Shown here piece by piece: positions 28,745 to 36,589 of a stretch of 64,000 bases of DNA (positions are counted from its first letter, which is position 1; each line of letters opens with the position of its first letter). The notes beneath the pieces are model-generated. The model saw only the letters and a list, made by a program, of their open reading frames with translations. It did not search any database and was not told where the DNA came from. The position numbers were made by a program, and so were the translations under genes. The stretch is from CBDANO01 sp965197665 (GTDB lineage Bacteria > Chloroflexota > Dehalococcoidia > Lucifugimonadales > UBA3495). The stretch is from positions 1,240,001-1,304,000 of the forward strand of contig CBDANO010000005.1 in NCBI GenBank assembly GCA_965197665.1, written 5' to 3'.

Positions 28745-28775
28745 CCTCACCATCCTGTTATCATAGGATGTGAGG
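28745..28775 (+). promoter_or_regulatory. Hairpin covering the typA ribosome binding site
   Basis: Left arm CCTCACCATCCT (28,745-28,756) and right arm AGGATGTGAGG (28,765-28,775), complementary apart from one bulged base, with an 8-base loop. The right arm contains the GAGG of the typA Shine-Dalgarno, so folding would hide the site. It could act as a temperature- or ribosome-sensitive translational switch. Confidence 0.55.
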
Positions 28776-28784
28776 TGATTAGAT

Positions 28785-30626
28785 TTGAGTGACCGCCAAA
28801 ATAATGCCATTCGCAACCTGGCCATCATAGCCCACGTCGACCACGGTAAGACCACCCTGGTCGACGCCCTGCTAAAACAGGGCCAGGTCTTTCAGGCCCA
28901 TCAACAGGTCGGCGCTTTGATAATGGACACCAACCCTCTGGAGCGGGAGCGTGGCATTACCATCCTGGCCAAAAACGCCTCTGTCTCCTATGGCGGTGTC
29001 CGGATCAACATTATCGACACGCCGGGACATGCTGATTTCAGCGGCGAAGTGGAACGTGTTATGAATATGGCTGATGGCTGCCTGTTGTTAGTGGATGCCG
29101 TCGACGGCCCTATGCCCCAGACTACCTACGTGCTGCGTCAAGCTTTCCGGCAGAATGTCATACCAATGGTTGTCATTAACAAAATCGACCGCCCCGAGGC
29201 TCGCGTAGCGGAGGTGGTCGCGATGGTCCAAGACCTGTTCTTGGAATTGGCTACTAAGGTAGAACAACTGGATTTTCCGGTGTTATACACGTCGGCCCGT
29301 CAGGGCTACGCTACGGCGGAGCCTGATGATACTCCGGGAGAGGATATGCAGCCTCTCTTCGAAGCAATCTTGGAGTGGGTGCCGCCGCCCAGCGGTGACC
29401 CCTGCGCCCCGCTGCAAATGCTGGTGGCAGCCTTGGACTATGACAACTATCTGGGCCGGGTATCCATTGGCCGCATCTCCAATGGCACGCTCAGGCTGGG
29501 GGATGATGTAACCCTGCTGGACCGCGACGGTGGGGCCAGCACCCACAACCTTGAACATATCTTCGTGTTCCGCGGAATGGAACGAGTTGAAGTACCCGAG
29601 GCTTACGCAGGGGACATCGTGGCTGTGACCGGCCCCGAAGGCGTGTCCATCGGCGATACCGTTGCCTCTCCGGAAGGCCCGGAGGCCTTGCCGACTATCA
29701 ACATCATTGAACCCACGGTACGGATGACCTTCGGCGTCAGCACTTCCCCTCTCATGGGTCGGGAGGGGGTCCATTGCACTTCTCGAAACCTTCAGGAACG
29801 GCTGATTAAAGAATTGCGCACCAACGTCAGCTTGCGAGTGGATGCCACCCCTAGCCCTGATGTGTTCGAAGTCGCTGGACGGGGTGAACTGCACCTGTCC
29901 ATTCTGGTCGAGACGATGCGTCGTGAACAGTTCGAGTTTCAGGTATCACGCCCTGCGCCTGTCACAAAGGTGATTGATGGCAGGGTGTACGAGCCCTACG
30001 AAATTCTGAATATAAGCGCTCGAGAAGAATATGTGGGCGTACTCACCGAGTATCTCTCCACCCATATGGCCCAGCTCCGAGATATTCGGTACGGCGAGAA
30101 CGGCTACGTCGATATGGAGTACAAGATACCTACTCGGGGACTGATTGGATTCAACGACTTCTTCCTTCGGACCACCCGCGGCGACGGAGTGAAGAGCAGC
30201 ATCTTCACCTCCTACGAGCCTATGGAGGGTGAGATAAAGTCCCAGCGTGGCGGCGTACTTGTGGCATCCGAGGGCGGTGTGGCTGTTACTCATGGCCTGA
30301 TCAACGCCCAGGGCCGAGGCGATACCTTCATCGAGCCGGGCGCTATAGTCTATGAAGGAATGATTATTGGATCTCACCGCCGCGAAAGCGACATTGAGAT
30401 CAACGTGTGCAAGGAAAAGAAGTTGACCAACATGCGGTCATCGACGGCTGACGTGGTCAAGCGCCTTAACGCCACCGTAAGGATGAGCCTCGAGGAGTCT
30501 CTGGCATTTATCTCCGACGACGAACTTTTGGAAGTTACACCCGTCAATCTTCGTCTCCGCAAGGCGGACCTCTCCGCATTGGACCGCAAACGTCAACGCC
30601 GCAACGGAGTCCATCCCCAGGACTAG
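28785..30626 (+). CDS. typA: Ribosome-associated GTPase TypA/BipA
   Basis: 613 residues from a TTG at 28,785 with GAGGTG seven bases upstream. The GTPase domain shows G1 AHVDHGKT (16-23), G2 RGITI, G3 DTPGHADF, G4 NKID and G5 TSA. Elongation-factor-like beta-barrel and EF-G III/V-like domains follow, then the BipA-specific C-terminal domain (NMRSSTADVVKRL, ELLEVTP). Length equals that of typical BipA. It binds the ribosomal A site in the manner of EF-G and helps 50S assembly, especially in the cold and under stress. The gene stands alone. A hairpin overlaps its ribosome binding site. Confidence 0.96.
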   Translation: MSDRQNNAIRNLAIIAHVDHGKTTLVDALLKQGQVFQAHQQVGALIMDTNPLERERGITILAKNASVSYGGVRINIIDTPGHADFSGEVERVMNMADGCLLLVDAVDGPMPQTTYVLRQAFRQNVIPMVVINKIDRPEARVAEVVAMVQDLFLELATKVEQLDFPVLYTSARQGYATAEPDDTPGEDMQPLFEAILEWVPPPSGDPCAPLQMLVAALDYDNYLGRVSIGRISNGTLRLGDDVTLLDRDGGASTHNLEHIFVFRGMERVEVPEAYAGDIVAVTGPEGVSIGDTVASPEGPEALPTINIIEPTVRMTFGVSTSPLMGREGVHCTSRNLQERLIKELRTNVSLRVDATPSPDVFEVAGRGELHLSILVETMRREQFEFQVSRPAPVTKVIDGRVYEPYEILNISAREEYVGVLTEYLSTHMAQLRDIRYGENGYVDMEYKIPTRGLIGFNDFFLRTTRGDGVKSSIFTSYEPMEGEIKSQRGGVLVASEGGVAVTHGLINAQGRGDTFIEPGAIVYEGMIIGSHRRESDIEINVCKEKKLTNMRSSTADVVKRLNATVRMSLEESLAFISDDELLEVTPVNLRLRKADLSALDRKRQRRNGVHPQD

Positions 30627-30895
30627 GAGCTCTGTTTCCACTTCGGCATCACGGTTACCATCCCTGAATACTGTAGGCCGTCAACGGAAATGGGACAGTT
30701 TGGAAGAAGAGAGACTAGGCCTAGTTTGAATGTCTGGTGAGTACTTCGCTGAGAGCCCTGTTGTGGCGTCTTCGTCTAACGAAAATCTGAGCTTGGATTA
30801 AGGCGTACCGGATGAGTTGGACAGGTCTGACGAAAGTTGAGAGAAGCTTGGTCTCGACATCGTTGGTACTGTCTACAGTACACCACGGTCGGGCG
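30627..30895. other. Intergenic region with two short palindromes
   Basis: Between typA and tRNA-Lys. Contains the 12-bp palindrome ACTAGGCCTAGT (30,714-30,725) and a hairpin GTACTGT-CT-ACAGTAC (30,866-30,881) next to the tRNA 3' end. No gene is recognisable. Confidence 0.5.
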
Positions 30896-30972
30896 TGGTG
30901 GGCCGTGTGGGGATCGAACCCACGACACCCGGATTAAAAGTCCGGTGCTCTGCCTAACTGAGCTAACGGCCC
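30896..30972 (-). tRNA. tRNA-Lys(TTT)
   Basis: Read leftward from 30,972. The acceptor arm GGGCCGT pairs with ACGGCCC. The D arm is TTAGCTCAGTTAGGCAGAGC. The anticodon stem CCGGA/TCCGG encloses loop CTTTTAA with anticodon TTT. The T arm contains GGTTCGATCCC, the discriminator is A, and CCA is encoded in the DNA (30,898-30,896). Confidence 0.96.
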
Positions 30973-31103
30973 GCGGCGGTCAAGCGGTGCTGTCTTGGTA
31001 TGGGGATTCCGGGCTGCCGCAATCGAGGGGTGCGGCAGGAGGGGCGGCGATAAACGCGCTGCCCGTTTCCGATACGGGGTTATTGTATCATCTCAGCCAT
31101 GAT

Positions 31104-31235
31104 TGCCATGAAAATAGCGTTTCCACCCTTGGGAGAGGGCCGGCTTGAAACCGGCCCTTACATTTTGGTGTGGTTGCCATGAAGATAGGCGATTTTCATC
31201 CTTCGCGGGGGCCGGTCTCGACCGGCATGGGAAAT
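31104..31235. repeat. Bipartite dispersed repeat (CCGGTTTGAAACCGG family), copy A
   Basis: About 130 bp made of a GGGCCGGCTTGAAACCGGCCC palindrome, a CATTTTGGTGTGG linker, a GCCATGAAGATAGG...TTTTCATCCTT stretch and a second, imperfect GGCCGGTCTCGACCGGC palindrome. The same two-part structure occurs at 47,411-47,540. It occupies part of the otherwise gene-free 30,973-31,451. Confidence 0.75.
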
Positions 31236-31451
31236 CGTTATGACTGGGTCGTAACTGTTTAGGTTCAGGGGGACTCATGGGCTTTTTGACCGCTTGGAGG
31301 GCATGCCGTCAGATACGGAACATTCCGTGGGAAGCCGAATTCGTCTCCACAGACTCCGAAGGGTTACCTTCGGTTCTCTTTACTTGCAGTCCCGTTGGGC
31401 GGTGTGATAACGTGGCGAAAGCAAGCCGAGACATCCGACAGAGGAAGGATC

Positions 31452-31955
31452 ATGAGCTATAAGCCGAAGTTCTTGGGACACGTTAACCTTTTCGTGCGAA
31501 GTGCCGAACGCTCCCGGGACTGGTATGAAGACCTGCTGGGGCTGCACACCTACGATTTCAAGCCGGGGGTTGCCGCTTTCATGTCTGCGGATAAAGAACT
31601 CTCCCACGAGATCGCCTTCATCGAGGTAGGAGACAACGCTCCCTTGCAACAGAAGGGTCAGGTCGGCTTGAACCACATGGCTTGGTACATGAACAGCCTC
31701 GATGACCTGAAAGAGCTATATCACCGGCTCAAAGAAAAGGACGTCTCCATCGAGCGGGTGTCCGACCACGGACTGTCCATCGGCATCTACATCCGAGACC
31801 CGGACGGCAACGGCATCGAGCTTTCCTATGAGTTGCCCCGCAGCGAGTGGGGCCGAGAGGAGAGCCTCTTCATGAGTGGAGGTTACACCGAGCAGGGACG
31901 GTTTCCGGGGCCTTGGGACGCGGAGCTAGCCAGGGACGCGGTTGCCGCCAGATAG
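31452..31955 (+). CDS. VOC-family metalloenzyme (glyoxalase/extradiol dioxygenase-like)
   Basis: 168 residues from ATG 31,452, which has GAGGAAGGAT directly upstream; a longer in-frame start at 31,395 lacks a site. Two beta-alpha-beta-beta-beta modules: residues 5-65 (FLGHVNLFVRSAERSRDWYEDLLG) and 75-130 (LNHMAWYMNSLDDLKELYHRLKE...YIRDPDGNGIELSYE). The His of GHVN, the His of LNHM and the Glu of GIEL form the facial triad of catechol 2,3-dioxygenase-like and glyoxalase-like enzymes. It probably opens or rearranges a small aromatic or ketone substrate. No partner gene is adjacent, so the substrate is not assigned. Confidence 0.85.
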   Translation: MSYKPKFLGHVNLFVRSAERSRDWYEDLLGLHTYDFKPGVAAFMSADKELSHEIAFIEVGDNAPLQQKGQVGLNHMAWYMNSLDDLKELYHRLKEKDVSIERVSDHGLSIGIYIRDPDGNGIELSYELPRSEWGREESLFMSGGYTEQGRFPGPWDAELARDAVAAR

Positions 31956-32016
31956 GCGTCCTAGAGATTCTTCGCTATGGTCCGGGGCGCCAAGGCAGGT
32001 TCTTGGCGCCCCCTAA

Positions 32017-32343
32017 TTATTCCCACTCACTGTCGGTCGGCCATATGTTATGGCTGCCCAGGGCCGCGCCCTTTAGGACGTCCTCGTCTTTCCAGGTTGC
32101 TGAGGCCTCCTGAAACTTGGTGAAGTGGGGAGCTTGCAGATGAGCCTGGAAAGCCGCCTCGTCAGTGTACACTTCGTATACCCAAACCCGGTTGGGGTCT
32201 CCGGCGTCTTGAATAACGTCGAACCGCAAGCAACCCGGCTCATCATTTACCGCGCCCTTGGCGTCTTCTAACAGTCCCGCTACGAACTCTTCCTTGTGCC
32301 CCTCTTTGATCTGAATAGGCGCCACTATGACGTACATGTTCAT
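32017..32343 (-). CDS. Antibiotic biosynthesis monooxygenase (ABM/YgiN-like) domain protein
   Basis: 108 residues forming one dimeric alpha+beta ferredoxin-like barrel unit: MYVIVAPIQIKEGHKEEFVAGLLEDAKGAVNDEPGCLRFDVIQDAGDP, then VWVYEVYTDEAAFQAHLQAPHF. The EPGCLRF and Y-x-x-x-AFQAH signatures are those of the ABM family, which includes YgiN-type quinol monooxygenases acting without a cofactor. Translation may begin at either of two close methionines at the 5' end. It is convergent with the VOC gene, with 61 bp between the stops. Confidence 0.85.
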   Translation of the reverse strand: MNMYVIVAPIQIKEGHKEEFVAGLLEDAKGAVNDEPGCLRFDVIQDAGDPNRVWVYEVYTDEAAFQAHLQAPHFTKFQEASATWKDEDVLKGAALGSHNIWPTDSEWE

Positions 32344-32462
32344 CTCCGGCAGAAAGTTGTGTTGGTTTCAGTCATACGCCGGGCTTGGCCCGTAGTTTGG
32401 CCCGCAGCTTGGATAGTACAACTGAGGGACTCCGCGCGCAACCGGAAAGCCGGCCCGGCCCG

Positions 32463-32768
32463 TCAGTCGGGTTGGTAACGCTGGACCATGACTTCATGGG
32501 CGCGGGCGCGCATCCGTGAGGCGTCGTACCAAGCCTGCATCCGCAGCATCAGGTCCATGCTCACGTCGAAGGCCTTTTCAATCCGCAGGGCCATCTCCGG
32601 CGAAAGGGAAGCTTTGCCGTTCAGCAGGCCCGAGAGCGTTGCCCGGCGAACGCCCAGAATCCGCGCCGCCTCGGTTACGTTCAGGCCCAACCCTTCGATG
32701 ATCTCGGTGCGGATGAAGTCGCCCGGATGGGAAGGTGTCATGTTCACCTTGACGCCGCTGGTAACCAT
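32463..32768 (-). CDS. higA: HigA-family antitoxin
   Basis: 101 residues. An Xre-type HTH of the HigA subgroup: SHPGDFIRTEIIEGLGLNVTEAARILGVRRATLSGLLNGKASLSPEMALRIEKAFDVSMDLMLRMQAWYD. The HPGD...(E)...LG beginning is diagnostic of HigA. Its ATG at 32,768 overlaps the TGA of higB by one base, so the two are co-translated. It should neutralise HigB and repress the shared promoter. Confidence 0.92.
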   Translation of the reverse strand: MVTSGVKVNMTPSHPGDFIRTEIIEGLGLNVTEAARILGVRRATLSGLLNGKASLSPEMALRIEKAFDVSMDLMLRMQAWYDASRMRARAHEVMVQRYQPD

Positions 32769-33058
32769 CAGTGATAGTCCTCCAAGTTCAGGTTATCCAC
32801 GTAACCGTCCTCTTCTTCAAACGTGATCCGCCAATTGCCGGATACTGACACGCTCCATTCGTCCCGGCGGCCGCCTGAGAGCCGGTGAACACGCCAGCCA
32901 GGCGGTGCGTTGGAAATGAAGCTGTCCATGTGCTCAGCCAGCATCAACACCGTCAGAATCTTGCGCAGCCGGTCTACCATATCCTGTCCTAGGAATCTGG
33001 GGTTATCGTCCTCAATCAATCGGAGCAAACCCCTATGGCGGACAGAGCGAACGATCAT
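32768..33058 (-). CDS. higB: HigB-family toxin (RelE superfamily mRNA interferase)
   Basis: 96 residues: IVRSVRHRGLLRLIEDDNPRFLGQDMVDRLRKILTVLMLAEHMDSF, then PPGWRVHRLSGGRRDEWSVSVSGNWRITFEEEDGYVDNLNLEDYH. The GWRVH-L-G-RR-W-(S)VSVSGNWRI(T)F pattern and the NLEDYH ending are those of HigB. It cleaves mRNA on the ribosome. The ATG at 33,058 lies seven bases after a -10 box, so the transcript should be leaderless. Confidence 0.93.
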   Translation of the reverse strand: MIVRSVRHRGLLRLIEDDNPRFLGQDMVDRLRKILTVLMLAEHMDSFISNAPPGWRVHRLSGGRRDEWSVSVSGNWRITFEEEDGYVDNLNLEDYH

Positions 33059-33065
33059 ATAGCTA

Positions 33066-33094
33066 AGTGTACGGTGTTACAGTACATTACTCAA
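33066..33094 (-). promoter_or_regulatory. higBA promoter with an inverted repeat in the spacer (leaderless)
   Basis: Leftward: -35 TTGAGT (33,094-33,089), 17-bp spacer, -10 TACACT (33,071-33,066), then TAGCTAT and the higB ATG. The inverted repeat TGTAC/GTACA (33,068-33,072 and 33,082-33,086) spans the spacer and the -10 and is a candidate HigA operator. Confidence 0.6.
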
Positions 33095-33400
33095 GTCCTC
33101 TTTCGCGGAAGATAGGATTCTCCCTAGGCAAAAAGCGAGTTATGGGTTGGGCTGTCCTCTCATAAGCAGCAGCCCGACCTCGTGCCCTGGTAACCTGGGG
33201 TAGGCTATTTTCTTATCGCTCCTTCATGGAAATCACTGGGAGACCTTCATGTTAGGTTGACACCGGTCCAGGGGCTGGGCGGGAAAGCAAGAAAACCGGT
33301 ACAAGAGACGGCTTGGCGTCCCCGCCCAACTAGCCCCATAATGCGGCCCGGCCCTTGTGTTCCCGGGTTGGCGGATTATAAAGCCTCGAGTGAATAACCT
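33095..33400. other. Gene-free stretch between higBA and the EamA transporter
   Basis: About 300 bp. I see no coding sequence, hairpin or repeat of note. Any promoter of the rightward transporter gene should lie here. Confidence 0.4.
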
Positions 33401-34300
33401 ATGTGGGCGTTGGTAGCTCTGGCCGGCACTGCGTGCTTCGCCGGAGTAAATATAATCGATAAGCACATTCTGGACCGGCGCCTTCCCAGCGTTATCAGCT
33501 TTTACGCTTGGATAGTGCTCGTGCACCTAGTGTACGTGGTCATCATTTTGGCAGTCACCGGACTGCCCTGGGACGCCCCCGGTGACAAGCTTCTCGTAGC
33601 ATTCCTCTCGGGCTTGGCCATGGGCGCCGGGTTTGCCTTCATGTTCTTCGGCCTCAAGCTGGAGGAGGTGTCGCGGGTCAGCGCCATCACCGAAATCTAC
33701 CCGGTATACGTCGCTTTGCTGGCCGTAGCCTTTCTGGGCGAGTCCCTCAGCCCGGTGCAGTGGGCGGCCATTTTACTGGTGGTGCTGGGCGGGATACTGA
33801 TTTCACTCCGGGGCAGCCTGGGCCGGAGCCTGCCCCGCTGGAGCCGCGCGCTGCCCTTCCTGCTGGCCACCGGCATCGGCCAAGGGGTTGGATTTTTCGC
33901 GGCCAAGTTTGCTCTGGACGGCCTTTCCCTTTGGACGACCTTCGTGTTCCAGCAATTGGGCTTGCTGGCGGTGTTCGTATTCTTCGCCCAGCCACGGGCT
34001 TGGCGGGACCTGGTTTCGGTGTTGAGAAACCCAAGATTCTTGATGTTCATGATAGCCGGGGAGGCGGCGCTGCCCTTCGTCGCCCTCGCCCTGTCTTTGT
34101 GGGCAATCAGCTTGGGGCAAGTCTCCCTGGTAGCGGCGTTGCTGGCGTCCCGGCCCCTGTTCGTGTTCGTAGGAAGCTCCATCCTGAGCAGCCAAAGGTG
34201 GCGTCTGATGGATGAGTCCGTAACTCCCGGTACTTTGGCCTACAAGGCCGTATCCATTGCTATGATAGTGGCCGGAGTGAGCGTGCTGGGGCTCTACTAG
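33401..34300 (+). CDS. EamA/DMT-family transporter
   Basis: 299 residues with ten hydrophobic segments arranged as two EamA repeats (about 1-135 and 150-298). The first repeat ends in the conserved YPVYVALLAVAFLGESLSPVQWAAILLVVLGGILIS. The second ends in LLASRPLFVFVGSSILSS. Members of this drug/metabolite superfamily export amino acids, metabolites or drugs. No neighbour indicates the substrate. Confidence 0.85.
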   Translation: MWALVALAGTACFAGVNIIDKHILDRRLPSVISFYAWIVLVHLVYVVIILAVTGLPWDAPGDKLLVAFLSGLAMGAGFAFMFFGLKLEEVSRVSAITEIYPVYVALLAVAFLGESLSPVQWAAILLVVLGGILISLRGSLGRSLPRWSRALPFLLATGIGQGVGFFAAKFALDGLSLWTTFVFQQLGLLAVFVFFAQPRAWRDLVSVLRNPRFLMFMIAGEAALPFVALALSLWAISLGQVSLVAALLASRPLFVFVGSSILSSQRWRLMDESVTPGTLAYKAVSIAMIVAGVSVLGLY

Positions 34301-34365
34301 CGGACCGGGCTGTTTGGCGCCCCAATCGACCGGCCGGGACCGTCGGATACGACGGCGTCCGGCAC

Positions 34366-35325
34366 TCAGGCCAAGGGCTCGAGACCCTCGAAGTAACGCC
34401 GCGGATTGTCAACCATCACCCGGTCCAAGACCGGCTGCCCGACCCCGGACTCTCTGAGCCTGGGCAGGATAGCGCGGGTTATCCAGAGATAGCCGTCCGG
34501 GTTCTCTAGCCTGGTGGGAAATCCCACGGGAGTCACCCGGGACAAGACAACGTGCCAGTCGTGGGAGAGCATTAGATTGGCCCCAAGGCCCTCGTCAAGC
34601 AACTCTTTCAAGTAGTCGACCCGCTCCTGCCAGGGAGGCAAGTGGGGGCGGCCCAAGGGATTATTGATGTCCCAGCCCAGCCAAACACCCAATCGGGCCA
34701 ACTCCCGGTGGTAGTCCTTCTCCAGGGTATTGTTCAAGTGGCCGACGTAAATGCTGTGGGGCTCCACCCCTTCCTCTTTCAAAATACCGACTTGCCTCTC
34801 TCCAATGCGGCTTTGGGGAGGAGTGTGGGTTGTAATCGGCGCGCCGGTTTTCCGATGGGTCCAAGCGGCGGCCCGGAGCATCAACTCCTCCTGCTCCAGG
34901 ATAGGGTCGCCGGTAGCCACCTTGATTATTCCGGCTTTGATTCCGGTGCCTTCAATCCCCTCCTCAATCTCCCGGGCCCACAATCTGCCAACAAAGTCGG
35001 GGGTCCGGCCCCAAAAACTTCGCGAAACGTCCAACCAAGAACCGGTGCAACAAATAAACTGGACCCCCGACCGCCAGGATACTTGCTCCATGAGCTTTAC
35101 GTCTCGTCCCAAATCCAAGGGAGAGACCTCCACGATAGTGTCTACTCCTTCGCGGCGGGCCCGGGTAAGCTCGTCGGCAGCAACTTCCAACGCATTATCC
35201 CGGTCGATCAACTCGTCGTAGGTGGTAGGAATACCGGCCGAGGAGTCAACCAAATGCTCGTGGGGCAGCGTAAAGCCCAGGTTTGCGGTGTCCAGCGGAC
35301 CCGATACCGAATTAATCAACGGCAT
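34366..35325 (-). CDS. Phosphotriesterase-family metal-dependent hydrolase
   Basis: 319 residues of the PTE-like amidohydrolase barrel. The metal ligands are visible in order: HEH at about 22-24 (TLPHEHL), the bridging Lys in GIIKVA (about 135), His in TTHTP (about 168), His in VGHLNN (about 195) and Asp in SHDWH (about 260). These define a binuclear centre. Members hydrolyse lactones, esters or phosphotriesters. GGAGGTGTTGA precedes the ATG. It is the last of three genes spaced 42-43 bp apart (LLM oxidoreductase, isovaleryl-CoA dehydrogenase-like, this), so a lactone or ester intermediate in the same degradative route is plausible. Confidence 0.88.
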   Translation of the reverse strand: MPLINSVSGPLDTANLGFTLPHEHLVDSSAGIPTTYDELIDRDNALEVAADELTRARREGVDTIVEVSPLDLGRDVKLMEQVSWRSGVQFICCTGSWLDVSRSFWGRTPDFVGRLWAREIEEGIEGTGIKAGIIKVATGDPILEQEELMLRAAAWTHRKTGAPITTHTPPQSRIGERQVGILKEEGVEPHSIYVGHLNNTLEKDYHRELARLGVWLGWDINNPLGRPHLPPWQERVDYLKELLDEGLGANLMLSHDWHVVLSRVTPVGFPTRLENPDGYLWITRAILPRLRESGVGQPVLDRVMVDNPRRYFEGLEPLA

Positions 35326-35367
35326 TCAACACCTCCGGAAACGCTTCAGGAAGTTTGCCACCTGCGG

Positions 35368-36546
35368 CTACTCGGTTTCCTTGAATAACTCCCGGCCAAT
35401 CAACATGCGGCGGATCTCGCTCGTGCCGGCCCCGATCTCGTAGAGCTTGGCATCCCGTAGCAACCGGCCGGTAGGAAAGTCTTGGACGTAGCCGTTGCCC
35501 CCCAGGGTTTGAATCGCCTCCAGCGCCATCCAGGTAGCCTTCTCGGCCGAGTAGAGGATGCAACCGGCGGCGTCCTTCCGGCTCACCTCTCCCCGGTCAC
35601 AGGCTTTAGCTACGGCGTATACGTATGACCGGCACGCGGACAGGGTGGTGTACATATCGGCCAGCTTGGCTTGCATTATTTGAAACTCTCCGATGGGCCG
35701 GCCGAACTGGCGTCGTTGATGCACGTAGGGGAGCACCACGTCCAAACAGGCCTGCATGATGCCCAAAGGCCCGGCGCTAAGTACCAACCGCTCATAGTCA
35801 AGGCCGCTCATCAGCACCCCGACGCCGCCGTTCAACGAGCCGAGCACGTTGCCTTCCGGGACCTCGCAGTCGTCGAACACCAACTCGCTGGTGTTGGACC
35901 CCCGCATTCCCAGCTTGTCCAGTTTCGGCGAAGGCGCGAATCCGGGGAAGTCCCGCTCCACCAGAAAGGCGGTGATGCCCCGGGATTCCGCATCGGGGTC
36001 GGTCTTGGCGTAGACCACTAGCACGTCGGCGTCGGGGCCGTTGGTTATCCACATCTTGGCCCCGTTCAGTATGAACCGGTCGCCGCGCTTTTCCGCTCTG
36101 AGCCGCATGCTCACCACGTCGGAACCGGCCTCGGACTCGCTCATGGCGAGGGCGCCCACGTGCTCGCCGCTGATGAGCTTGGGCAGGTAGCGGCCTCTCT
36201 GGTCGTCATTGCCGTTTCGGAATATCTGGTTGACGCACAGATTCGAATGGGCGCCGTAGCTCAACCCCACGCTGGCCGAGCCCCGGGAGATTTCCTCCAT
36301 GACCACCACGTGGGCCAAGTAACCCAGGCCGGCGCCGCCGCTCTCTTCCGACACAGTAATGCCCAGCAGCCCCAAGGCCCCTAGCTTGGGCCACAGGTCG
36401 CCGGGAAAGTCGTTGGTATCATCGATAGTTTGGGCCCGGGGCGTGATTTCGCTGGCCGTGAAGTCCTTCACCGTACCTCGGACGATATCCAAGGTCTCGC
36501 CCAATGCGTGGTCCAAGCCGGGGAAGGACATGGGTCGCGAGCTCAT
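35368..36546 (-). CDS. Acyl-CoA dehydrogenase, isovaleryl-CoA dehydrogenase-like
   Basis: 392 residues from ATG 36,546 (CAGGAG upstream); an extra 35 upstream codons are open but lack a site. FAD and acyl-CoA motifs include ALAMSESEAGSD and NGAKMWITNG. The catalytic base lies in SGLDYERLVLSAGPLG at E252, the helix position used by isovaleryl-CoA dehydrogenase rather than the C-terminal position of medium-chain enzymes. The C-terminal CRSYVYAVAKACDRGE and GGNGYVQDFPTGRLLRDAKLYEIGAGTSEIRR are also close to that enzyme. It would oxidise isovaleryl-CoA or a similar branched acyl-CoA in leucine or branched-acid degradation and pass electrons to ETF. It is the middle gene of the three-gene operon. 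Confidence 0.88.
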   Translation of the reverse strand: MSSRPMSFPGLDHALGETLDIVRGTVKDFTASEITPRAQTIDDTNDFPGDLWPKLGALGLLGITVSEESGGAGLGYLAHVVVMEEISRGSASVGLSYGAHSNLCVNQIFRNGNDDQRGRYLPKLISGEHVGALAMSESEAGSDVVSMRLRAEKRGDRFILNGAKMWITNGPDADVLVVYAKTDPDAESRGITAFLVERDFPGFAPSPKLDKLGMRGSNTSELVFDDCEVPEGNVLGSLNGGVGVLMSGLDYERLVLSAGPLGIMQACLDVVLPYVHQRRQFGRPIGEFQIMQAKLADMYTTLSACRSYVYAVAKACDRGEVSRKDAAGCILYSAEKATWMALEAIQTLGGNGYVQDFPTGRLLRDAKLYEIGAGTSEIRRMLIGRELFKETE

Positions 36547-36589
36547 GGCGCTGCTCCTGGGAGGGCCGCCGCCGGGTCCAATGCCTACG

